NCBI GenBank assembly: GCA_900754495.1
Contig: CAAEDC010000036.1
Coordinates: 1 to 7,508, forward strand
DNA: 7,508 bases
Source: Eggerthellaceae bacterium
GTDB lineage: Bacteria > Actinomycetota > Coriobacteriia > Coriobacteriales > Eggerthellaceae
Direction of reading: 5' to 3'
In this document: in pieces, positions 1 through 5,829 of the stretch
How positions within the stretch are numbered: the stretch's first letter is position 1
Layout of the letters: the number at the start of each line of letters is the position of its first letter
Notes under the pieces: generated by a model
The model's input: only the letters and a program-made list of their open reading frames with translations
The model's database searches: none
What the model was told of the DNA's origin: nothing
Translations under genes and position numbers: made by a program

Positions 1-903
1 CTGGACGCCGCATTTATCAACGGCTACAACCCGCTGTCCACCGGCGTCCATACGATCATCGCCGACGGCCTGCGCGGCACCGACGAGCGCGAGATCCCCG
101 TCGCGGGCGGCGAGTACGTCAAGGAGGCCAAGATCGGCGCGGCCGTCGCCGAGGCGGATATCATCGTCTCGCTCACCCATTTCAAGGGGCACGTCAACGC
201 CGGGTTCGGCGGCGCGCTCAAAAACATCGGCATGGGCTGCGGCTCCAAGAAGGGCAAGATGGAGATGCACAGCAGCGGCACCCCGCGCATCAGCGCGAGC
301 AAGTGCATCGGCTGCGGCATGTGCGTCGACCACTGCGCCAACGACGGCGTGCGCGTCGTCGACGGGACCGCCGTCATCGACGAAGGCCACTGCGTCGGCT
401 GCGGGTACTGCATCGCCTACTGCCCCGCGGGGGCCATCATGACGAAATGGGACGAGGCCAAGCCCGTCATGAACAAGAAGATCGCCGAGTACACCAAGGC
501 GGTCCTCGACGGCAAGCCGTCCTTCCATGTGAGCCTGGTGCTGGACGTGTCGCCCGACTGCGATTGCGAGCGCCACAACGACGTGCCCGTCATTCCCAAC
601 GTCGGCATGTTCGCCTCGTTCGATCCCGTCGCGCTCGACCAGGCGTGCGTCGACGCGGCCAACAAACAGCCCGTGATCCAGGGCAGCAAGGCCGACCCAC
701 AGGTGAAGGAGGCTTCGGCGTCCGATCACATGGACGGCGCGCGTGCCATCCCCGAGCAGGCGTATTCCGAGCATGCCGCCGGCGACGACGGCCATGACGT
801 GTTCAGGTTGGTCCATCCCGACACCGATTGGGCGGCGGGCCTCGACCATGCCGTGAAGCTGGGCATCGGCACGCGCGAGTACGAGCTCGTCGTCGTGCGC
901 TAA
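1..903 (+). CDS. DUF362 domain-containing protein with 2x[4Fe-4S] ferredoxin domain (5' end cut by window)
   Basis: The reading frame is open from the first base, so the N-terminus lies outside the window; 300 residues and a TAA stop are visible. The first ~80 visible residues match the DUF362 core, including the stretch SLTHFKGHVNAGFGGALKNI that is characteristic of this family. Next comes a two-cluster ferredoxin module: C102-x2-C105-x2-C108-x3-C112 and C131-x2-C134-x2-C137-x3-CP (C141), each able to hold one [4Fe-4S] cluster. The last ~150 residues continue the DUF362 fold (for example FASFDPVALDQACVDAA). DUF362 proteins are common in anaerobes; their substrate is generally unknown and an electron-transfer role is inferred from the clusters. 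No membrane segment is visible in this part, so it is probably cytosolic. It is followed 81 bp later by a flavoprotein on the same strand, which suggests a redox pair. Family assignment is firm; physiological role is open. Confidence 0.9.
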   Translation: MDAAFINGYNPLSTGVHTIIADGLRGTDEREIPVAGGEYVKEAKIGAAVAEADIIVSLTHFKGHVNAGFGGALKNIGMGCGSKKGKMEMHSSGTPRISASKCIGCGMCVDHCANDGVRVVDGTAVIDEGHCVGCGYCIAYCPAGAIMTKWDEAKPVMNKKIAEYTKAVLDGKPSFHVSLVLDVSPDCDCERHNDVPVIPNVGMFASFDPVALDQACVDAANKQPVIQGSKADPQVKEASASDHMDGARAIPEQAYSEHAAGDDGHDVFRLVHPDTDWAAGLDHAVKLGIGTREYELVVVR

Positions 904-916
904 CCGCAGGTCGGGC

Positions 917-947
917 GGGCGCGGTGGCGGAACGCGCCGCCGTGCCC
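917..947 (+). other. GC-rich hairpin between DUF362 and flavoprotein genes
   Basis: The arm GGGCGCGGTGGCG (917-929) pairs with CGCCGCCGTGCCC (935-947) over 13 positions, with two G-T(U) wobbles and a 5-base loop. It starts 13 bases after the upstream stop codon. No T-run follows (next bases are TGCGCTACC), so it is not a canonical intrinsic terminator. It may be a partial terminator, an mRNA 3'-end stabiliser or a processing site that sets the ratio between the two genes. The pairing is seen directly; function is inferred. Confidence 0.5.
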
Positions 948-984
948 TGCGCTACCGGATCGGATCCATCGGAAGGAGCTTTTC

Positions 985-1563
985 ATGTCCCGAAACATAG
1001 CCGTGGTTATCGGAAGCCCGCGTCGCGGCGGGAACACCTGGATGCTCGCGGAGGCGTTCATCAAAGGAGCCGAGGAGGCGGGGCACCATGTGGAGGTGAT
1101 CGATGCGGGCAACGCCGACATCATGGGCTGCATCGGATGCGAGTACTGCTTCTCGCATGCGGGCATCTGCTTCCGCAAGGACGGCATGACGCCGTTCTAC
1201 GGCATCCTGCGCCGCTGCGACACCATCGTGTATGCCACGCCGGTGTACTGCTTCTCGTTCTCGGCGCAGATCAAGGCGTTCATGGACCGCATGTTCTGCG
1301 GGCTGGCCGATCCGTTCGGCATCACGTCGTGCTGCCTGCTGACGGTGTTCGAGGACAAGGACCCCTCCATCGTGCAGCCCCTCATCGACACGTACCGGAT
1401 CAACGCCGCCTACACGCACATGAAGGACGAGGGGATCGTGTTCGTTCCCGGCACCTACGAGAAGGGCGCCATCGAGGGCAACCCGAAGCTGGAGGAGGCC
1501 TACGAGCTGGGCCGCGGCCTGTCCGCCGACCCGGTGCCGGCGCCTGAGGAGGCGCGCCCCTAG
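985..1563 (+). CDS. Flavodoxin-family / iron-sulfur flavoprotein-like NAD(P)H-dependent FMN oxidoreductase
   Basis: This is a 192-residue cytosolic protein of the flavodoxin-like FMN reductase fold. The start is fixed by AAGGAG at 973-978, 6 bases before ATG. The FMN-phosphate loop is GSPRRGGNT (residues 10-18). A cysteine cluster GCIGCEYC...C places C49, C52, C55 and C62 as C-x2-C-x2-C-x6-C. This fits the compact CX2CX2CX4-7C motif of archaeal and bacterial iron-sulfur flavoproteins (Isf), which binds [4Fe-4S] next to FMN. ATPVYCFSFSAQIKAFMDRMF (84-104) is the usual second flavin-site segment, with TPVY and the K-x3-DR signature. Length is normal for the family. The protein probably moves electrons between reduced carriers and an acceptor; the physiological partner is unknown. 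The upstream 2x[4Fe-4S] DUF362 protein is a natural candidate donor. Many relatives are annotated only as flavodoxin family protein, and whether the cluster is actually bound cannot be seen from sequence. Confidence 0.9.
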   Translation: MSRNIAVVIGSPRRGGNTWMLAEAFIKGAEEAGHHVEVIDAGNADIMGCIGCEYCFSHAGICFRKDGMTPFYGILRRCDTIVYATPVYCFSFSAQIKAFMDRMFCGLADPFGITSCCLLTVFEDKDPSIVQPLIDTYRINAAYTHMKDEGIVFVPGTYEKGAIEGNPKLEEAYELGRGLSADPVPAPEEARP

Positions 1564-1636
1564 CGTCCGATCCTAGAATATCGGTGCGTTCCGGCGGCTT
1601 TTACCGTTCCCTGACCACGACGCGGCCGTTATGCCC

Positions 1637-1642
1637 TAGAAT
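1637..1642 (+). promoter_or_regulatory. Candidate -10 element (TAGAAT) of the MFS exporter gene
   Basis: TAGAAT differs from TATAAT at one base and lies 63 bases before the exporter ATG. The same octamer CCTAGAAT also occurs at 1572-1579, just behind the flavoprotein stop, so one of the two may be chance or both may be used. The best -35 look-alike, CTGACC at 1611-1616, is 20 bases upstream, which is longer than ideal. Transcription from this box would begin near 1649, inside the adjacent palindrome. Confidence 0.4.
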
Positions 1643-1644
1643 GG

Positions 1645-1676
1645 CGTGCCGTCGCCTCCGCGGAGGTGACGGCACG
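1645..1676. promoter_or_regulatory. 32-bp near-perfect palindrome: operator or attenuator/terminator hairpin
   Basis: The left arm CGTGCCGTCGCCTCCG (1645-1660) is mirrored by CGGAGGTGACGGCACG (1661-1676). All positions pair except one G/T, which is a wobble in RNA. The dyad sits between a TAGAAT box and the exporter ribosome binding site. As DNA it could be an operator covering the transcription start. As RNA it could form a strong hairpin followed by TTGTCGTTTTC, a fair terminator tail for the flavoprotein gene or an attenuator for the exporter. The sequence alone does not decide between these. Confidence 0.6.
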
Positions 1677-1705
1677 TTGTCGTTTTCGGGGATGGAAGGA
1701 AGAGG

Positions 1706-2884
1706 ATGGGCCGCAGGGAATGGCTGGCGCTTGCCGGATTGGCATGCTGCGCGTTCGTGATGAACACGTCGGAGTTCATGCCGATCGGCCTGCTCGTCGA
1801 CATCGCGGCGGATTTCGCCATGACCGAGGCCGAGGCCGGCGCGGTCGTGACGATCTACGCGTGGGCGGTGGCGCTGCTGTCGATCCCCCTGATGGTCGCG
1901 CTTTCGCGGATGAGCCCCACAAGGCTTCTGCTCGGCGTGATCGCGCTGTTCTGCGCGGGGCAGATCGCCTCGGCGGCAGCGCCGACGTTCGCGCTGCTGG
2001 TGGCGGGCCGTCTGCTGGTCGCGGCGGCGCATGCGGTGTTCTGGTCGGTCGTGTCGCCGGTCGCGGTGCGCATCGTGGGCGCCCAGCACAGCAGCGCCGC
2101 CATCGCGACCATCGCCGTGGGCTCGTCGATCGCCATGGTGTGCGGTCTGCCGATCGGGCGCATCATCGGGCTCGCCATCGGCTGGCGCATGACGTTCGCC
2201 TGCGTGGGCGCGGTGTCTGCCGTGCTCCTCGTTTATCTCGCGCTGATCCTGCCGCGCCTGGTGGCGGGCGAGCCGTTCTCGGTCAAGTCGCTTCCGTCGC
2301 TGTTCAAGCACGCACCGCTTCTGGGCATCTATATCGTGACGGCACTGTACGCGACGGGGCAGTTCACCTGCTACAGCTACATCGAGCCGTTCCTCCAGCA
2401 GGTCGCGGGCTTCCCCGATGGGATGATCACCCTCGCTCTGGCGCTGTACGGCGCGGCGGGGTTCGTCGGCAGCGCGATCTTCTCGCGCGTCTACGACAAG
2501 GCGCGGTTCGCGTTCATGCGCGCGGCGGTGCTCGGCGTGGCGGCGATGATGGCGGTGCTGCTGGCGGTGGCGGGCAGCTCCGTGGCGACGATCGTCGTCT
2601 GCTGCGTTTGGGGCGCGTTCTACACGGCGTACAACGTCGCGTTCCAAGCCGAGGTCATCAGCAACGCTCCCGAGGGCACGACGATGGTCGCGATGTCGGC
2701 GTACTCGGGCATCTTCAACATCGGCATCGGCGCCGGCACGTGGATCGGCGGCGTCGTGGTTGCCGGCGGGGGGATCGCCGACGTCGGCCTGGTCGGCGCC
2801 GCGATCGGCGTGGCCGCTGGCCTCGTCTGCGCCTTCCAGCTCGTCCGTGCGATCAAGCGCGAGGAGGCGAAGGGGCGCGCCTAG
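1706..2884 (+). CDS. sotB: MFS exporter, SotB (sugar efflux transporter B) type
   Basis: This 392-residue integral membrane protein is about the size of E. coli SotB (396). The start follows a purine-rich Shine-Dalgarno (AAGGAAG, 1696-1702). Alternating hydrophobic stretches run the whole length, consistent with 12 TM helices and both ends in the cytosol. Segments typical of the SotB/AraJ drug-proton antiporter branch, in order: NTSEFMPIGLL (20-30), YAWAVALLSIP (51-61), AHAVFWSV (109-116), GLPIGR (147-152), GWRMTF (159-164), YSYIEPF (223-229) and SGIFNIGIGAG (334-344). SotB exports sugars such as arabinose and IPTG in exchange for protons. In this organism the substrate could be a sugar or another small molecule, so the gene name marks family rather than proven substrate. 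Expression may be controlled by the palindrome just upstream. The stop overlaps that of the convergent protease gene by 4 bp. Subfamily is confident; substrate is not. Confidence 0.9.
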   Translation: MGRREWLALAGLACCAFVMNTSEFMPIGLLVDIAADFAMTEAEAGAVVTIYAWAVALLSIPLMVALSRMSPTRLLLGVIALFCAGQIASAAAPTFALLVAGRLLVAAAHAVFWSVVSPVAVRIVGAQHSSAAIATIAVGSSIAMVCGLPIGRIIGLAIGWRMTFACVGAVSAVLLVYLALILPRLVAGEPFSVKSLPSLFKHAPLLGIYIVTALYATGQFTCYSYIEPFLQQVAGFPDGMITLALALYGAAGFVGSAIFSRVYDKARFAFMRAAVLGVAAMMAVLLAVAGSSVATIVVCCVWGAFYTAYNVAFQAEVISNAPEGTTMVAMSAYSGIFNIGIGAGTWIGGVVVAGGGIADVGLVGAAIGVAAGLVCAFQLVRAIKREEAKGRA

Positions 2885-2930
2885 TCGTCGGAGCTCGGCT
2901 CCTCGTGGGCGGTTGACGTCTCCTCGCGCT
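2856..2930. repeat. 11-bp inverted repeat spanning the convergent gene ends
   Basis: AGCGCGAGGAG (2856-2866) is the exact reverse complement of CTCCTCGCGCT (2920-2930), with 53 bases between that hold both stop codons. Inside it, GGAGC/GCTCC (2890-2894 and 2898-2902) makes a small tri-loop hairpin. The outer arms encode an Arg-Glu-Glu stretch in each of the two convergent proteins (KREE in the exporter, EREE in the protease). The symmetry may therefore be coincidental codon use, or may serve as a two-way transcript end where no intergenic space exists. Confidence 0.45.
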
Positions 2931-3660
2931 CCAGCTGGTCGAGCATGGCGCGAGTGGGGGCGGGGCCACCGAAATAGTCCGGGTCGCGCGACATTTGGAT
3001 GCGGGCGATGGCGAGCACGGCGATGTCGTAAAGCGCGTGGGCGATCGCGACGACGGCGAGGCTTCCCGTGGCGAGGAACGCGCCGCTCAGCACAAGCGCC
3101 AGCCCAAGGGTGAGCACCGTGGTGGTGAGGTCGCGGTAGCGGACGTGCGAGAACCAGAATACCGTCGAGGAGACGAACAGCGCGGTCGCCGCGACGACGG
3201 GGCCGGGCAGCACCGGCGCGAGCAGCTGCATGACGATCCCCATCAGCGCGAACCGAAACAGCAGCTCCTCGGTGAACCCCGTCAACGCCATCAGCGCGAT
3301 GACGAGGGGAAACGGCAGGCGGGCCAGCTCTCCATTGACGCCTTGGCGCGTTTTCAGGACGCTTTGCCGGCCCGCCTCGGTCGAAAGCGCGCGCTTTTCA
3401 GCGAGGACGGCGGCGACGGTGAACGCGGCGGCGAGGCCGATCCCCGCGGCAAGCGTCGGGAGGGGGTCGAGCGCGCCGAGCGACTGCCGGATTATTCCCA
3501 CCCAGGCGAACCCCAGCACCGCCGCGCCCCAATCGCCGGAGGCGATCCCTGCCGCCACGATTGACGCGACGACGCCGATGGCGAGCAGGATCAGCTGGCT
3601 GATCAGCAGGTTCGCGGTAAGGACGAGGGCCTCTTGGCGATCGAGGGGCGTCGGTTTCAT
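2881..3660 (-). CDS. CPBP family intramembrane glutamic endopeptidase (Abi/Rce1-like)
   Basis: This 259-residue polytopic membrane protein has the three CPBP motifs in order. They are EELLFR (E131, E132, R136), the catalytic glutamate motif; FWFSH (F168-H172), matching FxxxH; and HALYD (H208-D212), matching HxxxN/D. Hydrophobic segments lie around residues 13-40, 66-87, 115-128, 133-150, 153-170, 179-197 and 200-220, followed by a hydrophilic acidic tail (221-259). Family members (PF02517) are proteases related to Rce1 prenyl-protein endopeptidase. In bacteria they act in bacteriocin self-immunity, peptide maturation or anti-sigma/membrane-protein cleavage. No bacteriocin-like small ORF is visible nearby, so the substrate is unknown. 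The ATG is preceded by AAGGAG at an unusually wide spacing of 12 bases. The gene converges on the exporter, with the stops sharing CTAG at 2881-2884. It is divergent from the large repeat-bearing membrane protein, which could be co-regulated. Confidence 0.9.
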   Translation of the reverse strand: MKPTPLDRQEALVLTANLLISQLILLAIGVVASIVAAGIASGDWGAAVLGFAWVGIIRQSLGALDPLPTLAAGIGLAAAFTVAAVLAEKRALSTEAGRQSVLKTRQGVNGELARLPFPLVIALMALTGFTEELLFRFALMGIVMQLLAPVLPGPVVAATALFVSSTVFWFSHVRYRDLTTTVLTLGLALVLSGAFLATGSLAVVAIAHALYDIAVLAIARIQMSRDPDYFGGPAPTRAMLDQLEREETSTAHEEPSSDD

Positions 3661-3672
3661 GGCGGGCGGGCA

Positions 3673-3678
3673 CTCCTT
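3673..3678 (-). promoter_or_regulatory. Ribosome binding site of the CPBP protease, wide spacing
   Basis: On the minus strand this reads AAGGAG, 12 bases before the ATG at 3660, against the usual 5-9. A GTG overlapping its last base is out of frame, so no better-placed start exists and the ATG is kept. The spacing suggests modest translation. Confidence 0.55.
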
Positions 3679-3710
3679 GCGGACGGTCGGGTTCGGCTGG
3701 GGCGCTTTGC

Positions 3711-3716
3711 ATTATA
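3711..3716 (-). promoter_or_regulatory. Consensus -10 element (TATAAT) for the CPBP protease gene
   Basis: The minus strand reads a perfect TATAAT, an AT-rich island in very GC-rich DNA, 50 bases ahead of the protease ATG. I see no good -35 hexamer 16-18 bases upstream (the region is GC-only), so the promoter may need an activator or rely on the strong -10. Confidence 0.55.
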
Positions 3717-3759
3717 GCGGGCGCCTTGCCCTCCGCGCGCTTTCCGAGGGCTTTTGGGG

Positions 3760-3765
3760 TATGAT
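3760..3765 (+). promoter_or_regulatory. Candidate -10 element (TATGAT) for the 10-TM repeat protein gene
   Basis: TATGAT differs from consensus at one base and lies 51 bases before the ATG at 3817. No convincing -35 is present at the normal distance. With the opposite-strand TATAAT at 3711-3716 it makes a divergent promoter pair with -10 boxes about 45 bp apart. Confidence 0.4.
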
Positions 3766-3816
3766 GCAGATGGTTGAAAAACGGCTTTCATCCAGCGGTT
3801 TCGCAGGAGGTGCGCG

Positions 3817-5688
3817 ATGAAGGGGACAACCGGGGAGAGCCTTTTCGATATCCTGGGTCTGGAGAAGAGGGCGGACGCGCCGGAGGCGAAGCCGCTCGAA
3901 AAGCCCGACGTGGATGCGGGCGAGGCGGCGAAGGGCATCCTCGTTCGGCTTGCCGTGCCCGCTGTCATCGGCGCGATAGGGGCGATGGGCGCCATGGCGG
4001 ATACCGGGCTCGACCTCGCCGAGGTCTTGCCGGTGATCGCCACCTGCGCGTTTCTGGTCGCAGCATGGTGGATCGCCCATTGGTTTTTCGCCCGCTGGCG
4101 CAAGGCGAACAAGGGCAATCCTCGCGCAGATGCGCTCGTCATCGGATGCCGCGCGGTGCTTTGGAGCCTGTTCGCGCTTGTGTTCTGCATCGTCGCGGCC
4201 GTGATCCCTCCGACGGATGTATGGGGCCAAACTTCGCGTGTGACGTGGACGCTCGGCATTGGATGGAAATGGTTCTGGGCATCGGGGCTTTTGCCCGCCA
4301 TCTTCCTGTTCGCCGCGGTGCGCGCCGGCAACCGCCTGGTGTGCAACGCGCTTGCGCCCCTGCAGCCCAGCGTCGCGCTCCTGTGGGCGCAGGCTGTTCG
4401 GAATGGCGTGCTCGTCCTGCTCACCATCGTGGCGGCGGTGGGCCTCGCCATCGCTTTGCTTATGTGCTGGCCGCTTGTGTACACGCTCGCTTCGGCAGGA
4501 CCGTTCAGCGCCGATGTTGTGAATTACCTTACCTTGCAAGGCCCGTGGTTCGCCGAGCTGCAGGCGGCGTGCGGCCAGCTTTCCGCGGCGGGCGTTTGGG
4601 CGCTCGTCATCGCCATCCTCGTCATTCGAGCTTGCTGGCGACATGCGCGGTTCGCCTGGGCGGAGAAGGTGAAGGAGGATGAGGAGCTTTTGGGGGAGGA
4701 CTCCGACTCCTCCAAGGAGGACGCCCCGTCCCGCAAGGCGTCGAAGTCGTTCGACGCCTATCTGGTGCCGAGCCTGATGCGCGTCGGCTCGGGGATCGGC
4801 TTCGCGTTGCTGGGGATCGCCGTGGTTTCGATGATCCTCTCGCTTATCAACCCCGCCGCGGGCAATTGCTTCAAATACGCCAACGATCTGATCTCGGCCC
4901 TGCTCACCGCGTCGAACGCCCTGCCCATCGCCTTCGCCGCCTTCCTCGCCATCCAGGTGGCGCTTGCGGCGATCGGCTACGGGGACGAGGCGACGCAGGG
5001 CAAGCACTCCGCCCTGAGGGGTCTCGCGAAGTTCCTCTCGTACGCGGGCATCGTCGCCTGCGCGGCGCTCGGCATCTATGCGGTCGTGAAGGCCGAGATG
5101 ACCTACGGCATCCTGCAATCCTTTGCCGATCTTGCGGCGGCGGGCTTCGAGACGGCGACGATCTGGACCTTCGCAGCCCAGTTCTTCGCCCAGTTCCTGC
5201 TCTACCTGGTCATCATCGCGATCGCGGTGTGGGTTATCGGGGCGCTGCTGAGCAGCGGCGGCGCGGGTGCCGGCGGCTCGCGCGGCGGTGGCTCGTACAG
5301 CGGCGGCTACGGTGGCGGCTCCTACAGCTGGGGTGGCTCGTACGGCGGCGGATCTTCCGGCGGCGGCAGCCTGTTCCCCGATCGCGCCACCATCTCGCAA
5401 GGCGGCTTTTTCGACGGCGGCGCGACGACGATCCGCGACGGATCCGGACGCAAGGTGGCCACCGTCAACGAGGGCATGTTCGGGACGACGATCCGCGACG
5501 CCTCGGGGAACAGCATCGGTTCCGTCCGCGAGGGGTTCTTTGGCGGCACCCATGTGGATGTCGGCGGCTCCCGGTACGAGGTGCGCGACAGCTTCTTCGG
5601 CGATAGCAAGATCGTCAGCGAGAACGGCAAGACGGTCGGCCGCATCGAGAAGGATTTCTGGGGCAACGATGTTTTCAAGAAGGAATGA
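3817..5688 (+). CDS. Uncharacterised ~10-TM membrane protein with Gly-rich linker and C-terminal beta-repeat domain
   Basis: This 623-residue protein does not match a functional family I can name. The start is fixed by AGGAGGTG (3805-3812), 4 bases before ATG. Regions in order: hydrophilic N-terminus (1-40); about ten TM segments near 45-61, 71-91, 107-131, 149-168, 196-218, 258-273, 322-344, 366-387, 406-425 and 449-478; a highly acidic loop with EDEELLGEDSDSSKEDAP (287-304) between TM6 and TM7; a Gly/Ser/Tyr-rich linker (480-518); and four ~20-residue repeats (537-617). Positive charges at 92-103, 170-173, 271-285 and 397-404 place these loops inside. That predicts both termini, and therefore the repeat domain, in the cytosol. 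The repeats resemble beta-hairpin modules of the 4-fold beta-flower type, an analogy from memory rather than a search result. The acidic loop splits the membrane part into 6+4 helices. No catalytic motif is visible; a channel, scaffold or sensor role is possible. It is divergent from the CPBP protease. Being a real CDS is certain; its role is unknown. Confidence 0.85.
   Translation: MKGTTGESLFDILGLEKRADAPEAKPLEKPDVDAGEAAKGILVRLAVPAVIGAIGAMGAMADTGLDLAEVLPVIATCAFLVAAWWIAHWFFARWRKANKGNPRADALVIGCRAVLWSLFALVFCIVAAVIPPTDVWGQTSRVTWTLGIGWKWFWASGLLPAIFLFAAVRAGNRLVCNALAPLQPSVALLWAQAVRNGVLVLLTIVAAVGLAIALLMCWPLVYTLASAGPFSADVVNYLTLQGPWFAELQAACGQLSAAGVWALVIAILVIRACWRHARFAWAEKVKEDEELLGEDSDSSKEDAPSRKASKSFDAYLVPSLMRVGSGIGFALLGIAVVSMILSLINPAAGNCFKYANDLISALLTASNALPIAFAAFLAIQVALAAIGYGDEATQGKHSALRGLAKFLSYAGIVACAALGIYAVVKAEMTYGILQSFADLAAAGFETATIWTFAAQFFAQFLLYLVIIAIAVWVIGALLSSGGAGAGGSRGGGSYSGGYGGGSYSWGGSYGGGSSGGGSLFPDRATISQGGFFDGGATTIRDGSGRKVATVNEGMFGTTIRDASGNSIGSVREGFFGGTHVDVGGSRYEVRDSFFGDSKIVSENGKTVGRIEKDFWGNDVFKKE
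5254..5370 (+). repeat. Gly/Ser/Tyr-rich low-complexity linker (coding)
   Basis: The linker covers residues 480-518 of the 10-TM protein: runs of GG(G)S with interspersed Tyr and one Trp, such as GGSYSGGYGGGSYSWGGSYG. In DNA it is a GGCGGC-rich degenerate tract. It joins the last TM helix to the repeat domain and is expected to be disordered. Tails like this end many bacterial membrane proteins of the TPM/YgcG kind, but here a folded domain follows. Confidence 0.85.
5425..5667 (+). repeat. Four tandem ~20-residue repeats in the 10-TM protein
   Basis: The units begin at residues 537 (TTIRDGSGRKVATVNEGMFG), 557 (TTIRDASGNSIGSVREGFFG), 578 (THVDVGGSRYEVRDSFFGD) and 597 (SKIVSENGKTVGRIEKDFWG). 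The pattern is x-x-I/V-x-(D/E)-x-x-G-x-x-(V/I)-(G/A)-x-(V/I)-x-(E/D)-x-F/M-(F/W)-G. A half unit (ISQGGFFDGG, 526-535) precedes them. The first two units share an exact 17-base DNA stretch (5424-5440 and 5484-5500) exactly 60 bases apart, which points to recent tandem duplication or conversion. Each unit looks like a beta-hairpin with a Gly turn and an aromatic-Gly closing strand. Confidence 0.8.
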
Positions 5689-5703
5689 CCCCGCGCTAGG
5701 CGG

Positions 5704-5729
5704 GCGCGACGGATGCGAGACAGTCGCGC
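5704..5729 (+). terminator. Possible weak terminator hairpin after the 10-TM gene
   Basis: GCGCGAC (5704-5710) pairs perfectly with GTCGCGC (5723-5729) across a 12-base loop, starting 15 bases after the stop codon. A T-containing stretch (CATTTGTTCTCATTCTG) begins 9 bases downstream rather than directly after the stem. It is therefore a weak or atypical intrinsic terminator at best. Confidence 0.35.
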
Positions 5730-5784
5730 TGCACCCCCATTTGTTCTCATTCTGACATTACGCCATGCGATCGGCGCATTGAGG

Positions 5785-5818
5785 AGGCGCGCACATCCCA
5801 ACACGGGACGGCGCGCTT
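5785..5818. promoter_or_regulatory. Interrupted inverted repeat just upstream of the symporter -10
   Basis: The outer arms AGGCGCGC (5785-5792) and GCGCGCTT (5811-5818) pair over 8 positions with one G-T. An inner stem TCCC/GGGA (5796-5799 and 5805-5808) closes a 5-base loop. It occupies the place where a -35 would be expected for the TACAAT box, so it could be an operator, or the end of an upstream transcript. No T-run follows. Function is inferred only from position. Confidence 0.35.
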
Positions 5819-5820
5819 CC

Positions 5821-5829
5821 TGCTACAAT
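5821..5829 (+). promoter_or_regulatory. Extended -10 promoter element (TGCTACAAT) for the symporter gene
   Basis: TACAAT (5824-5829) is preceded by TG one base away, the extended -10 arrangement that can work without a good -35. No -35-like hexamer lies 17 bases upstream. Transcription would start near 5836, giving a ~67-base leader that includes the palindrome GCAGCGCTGC (5852-5861). Confidence 0.5.

Noticed and set aside
1601..2647. Minus-strand 348-codon ORF opposite the SotB-type exporter
   Set aside because: Arg/His/Asp-rich shadow translation; the plus-strand exporter carries family motifs throughout.
3661..3816. Small bacteriocin or leader-peptide gene beside the CPBP protease
   Set aside because: No short ORF with a ribosome binding site and double-glycine leader was found in the gap; the Gly-rich stretch nearby belongs to the large membrane protein's linker.
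5254..5370. GGCGGC-rich tract considered as a non-coding tandem repeat
   Set aside because: It stays in frame within the 623-residue gene and encodes a regular Gly/Ser/Tyr linker, so the repetition reflects protein composition.
3712..5553. Very long minus-strand ORF (613 codons) antisense to the 10-TM membrane protein gene
   Set aside because: It is rich in Arg, Gly, Ala, Asp and His with no hydrophobic or domain pattern, typical of a shadow frame in GC-rich DNA. The plus-strand frame has an ideal ribosome binding site, TM helices and clear repeats.
5752..5780. CTGACA (5752-5757) as a -35 box for a second symporter promoter
   Set aside because: The bases 16-18 downstream (around CGCATT) do not resemble a -10 element.
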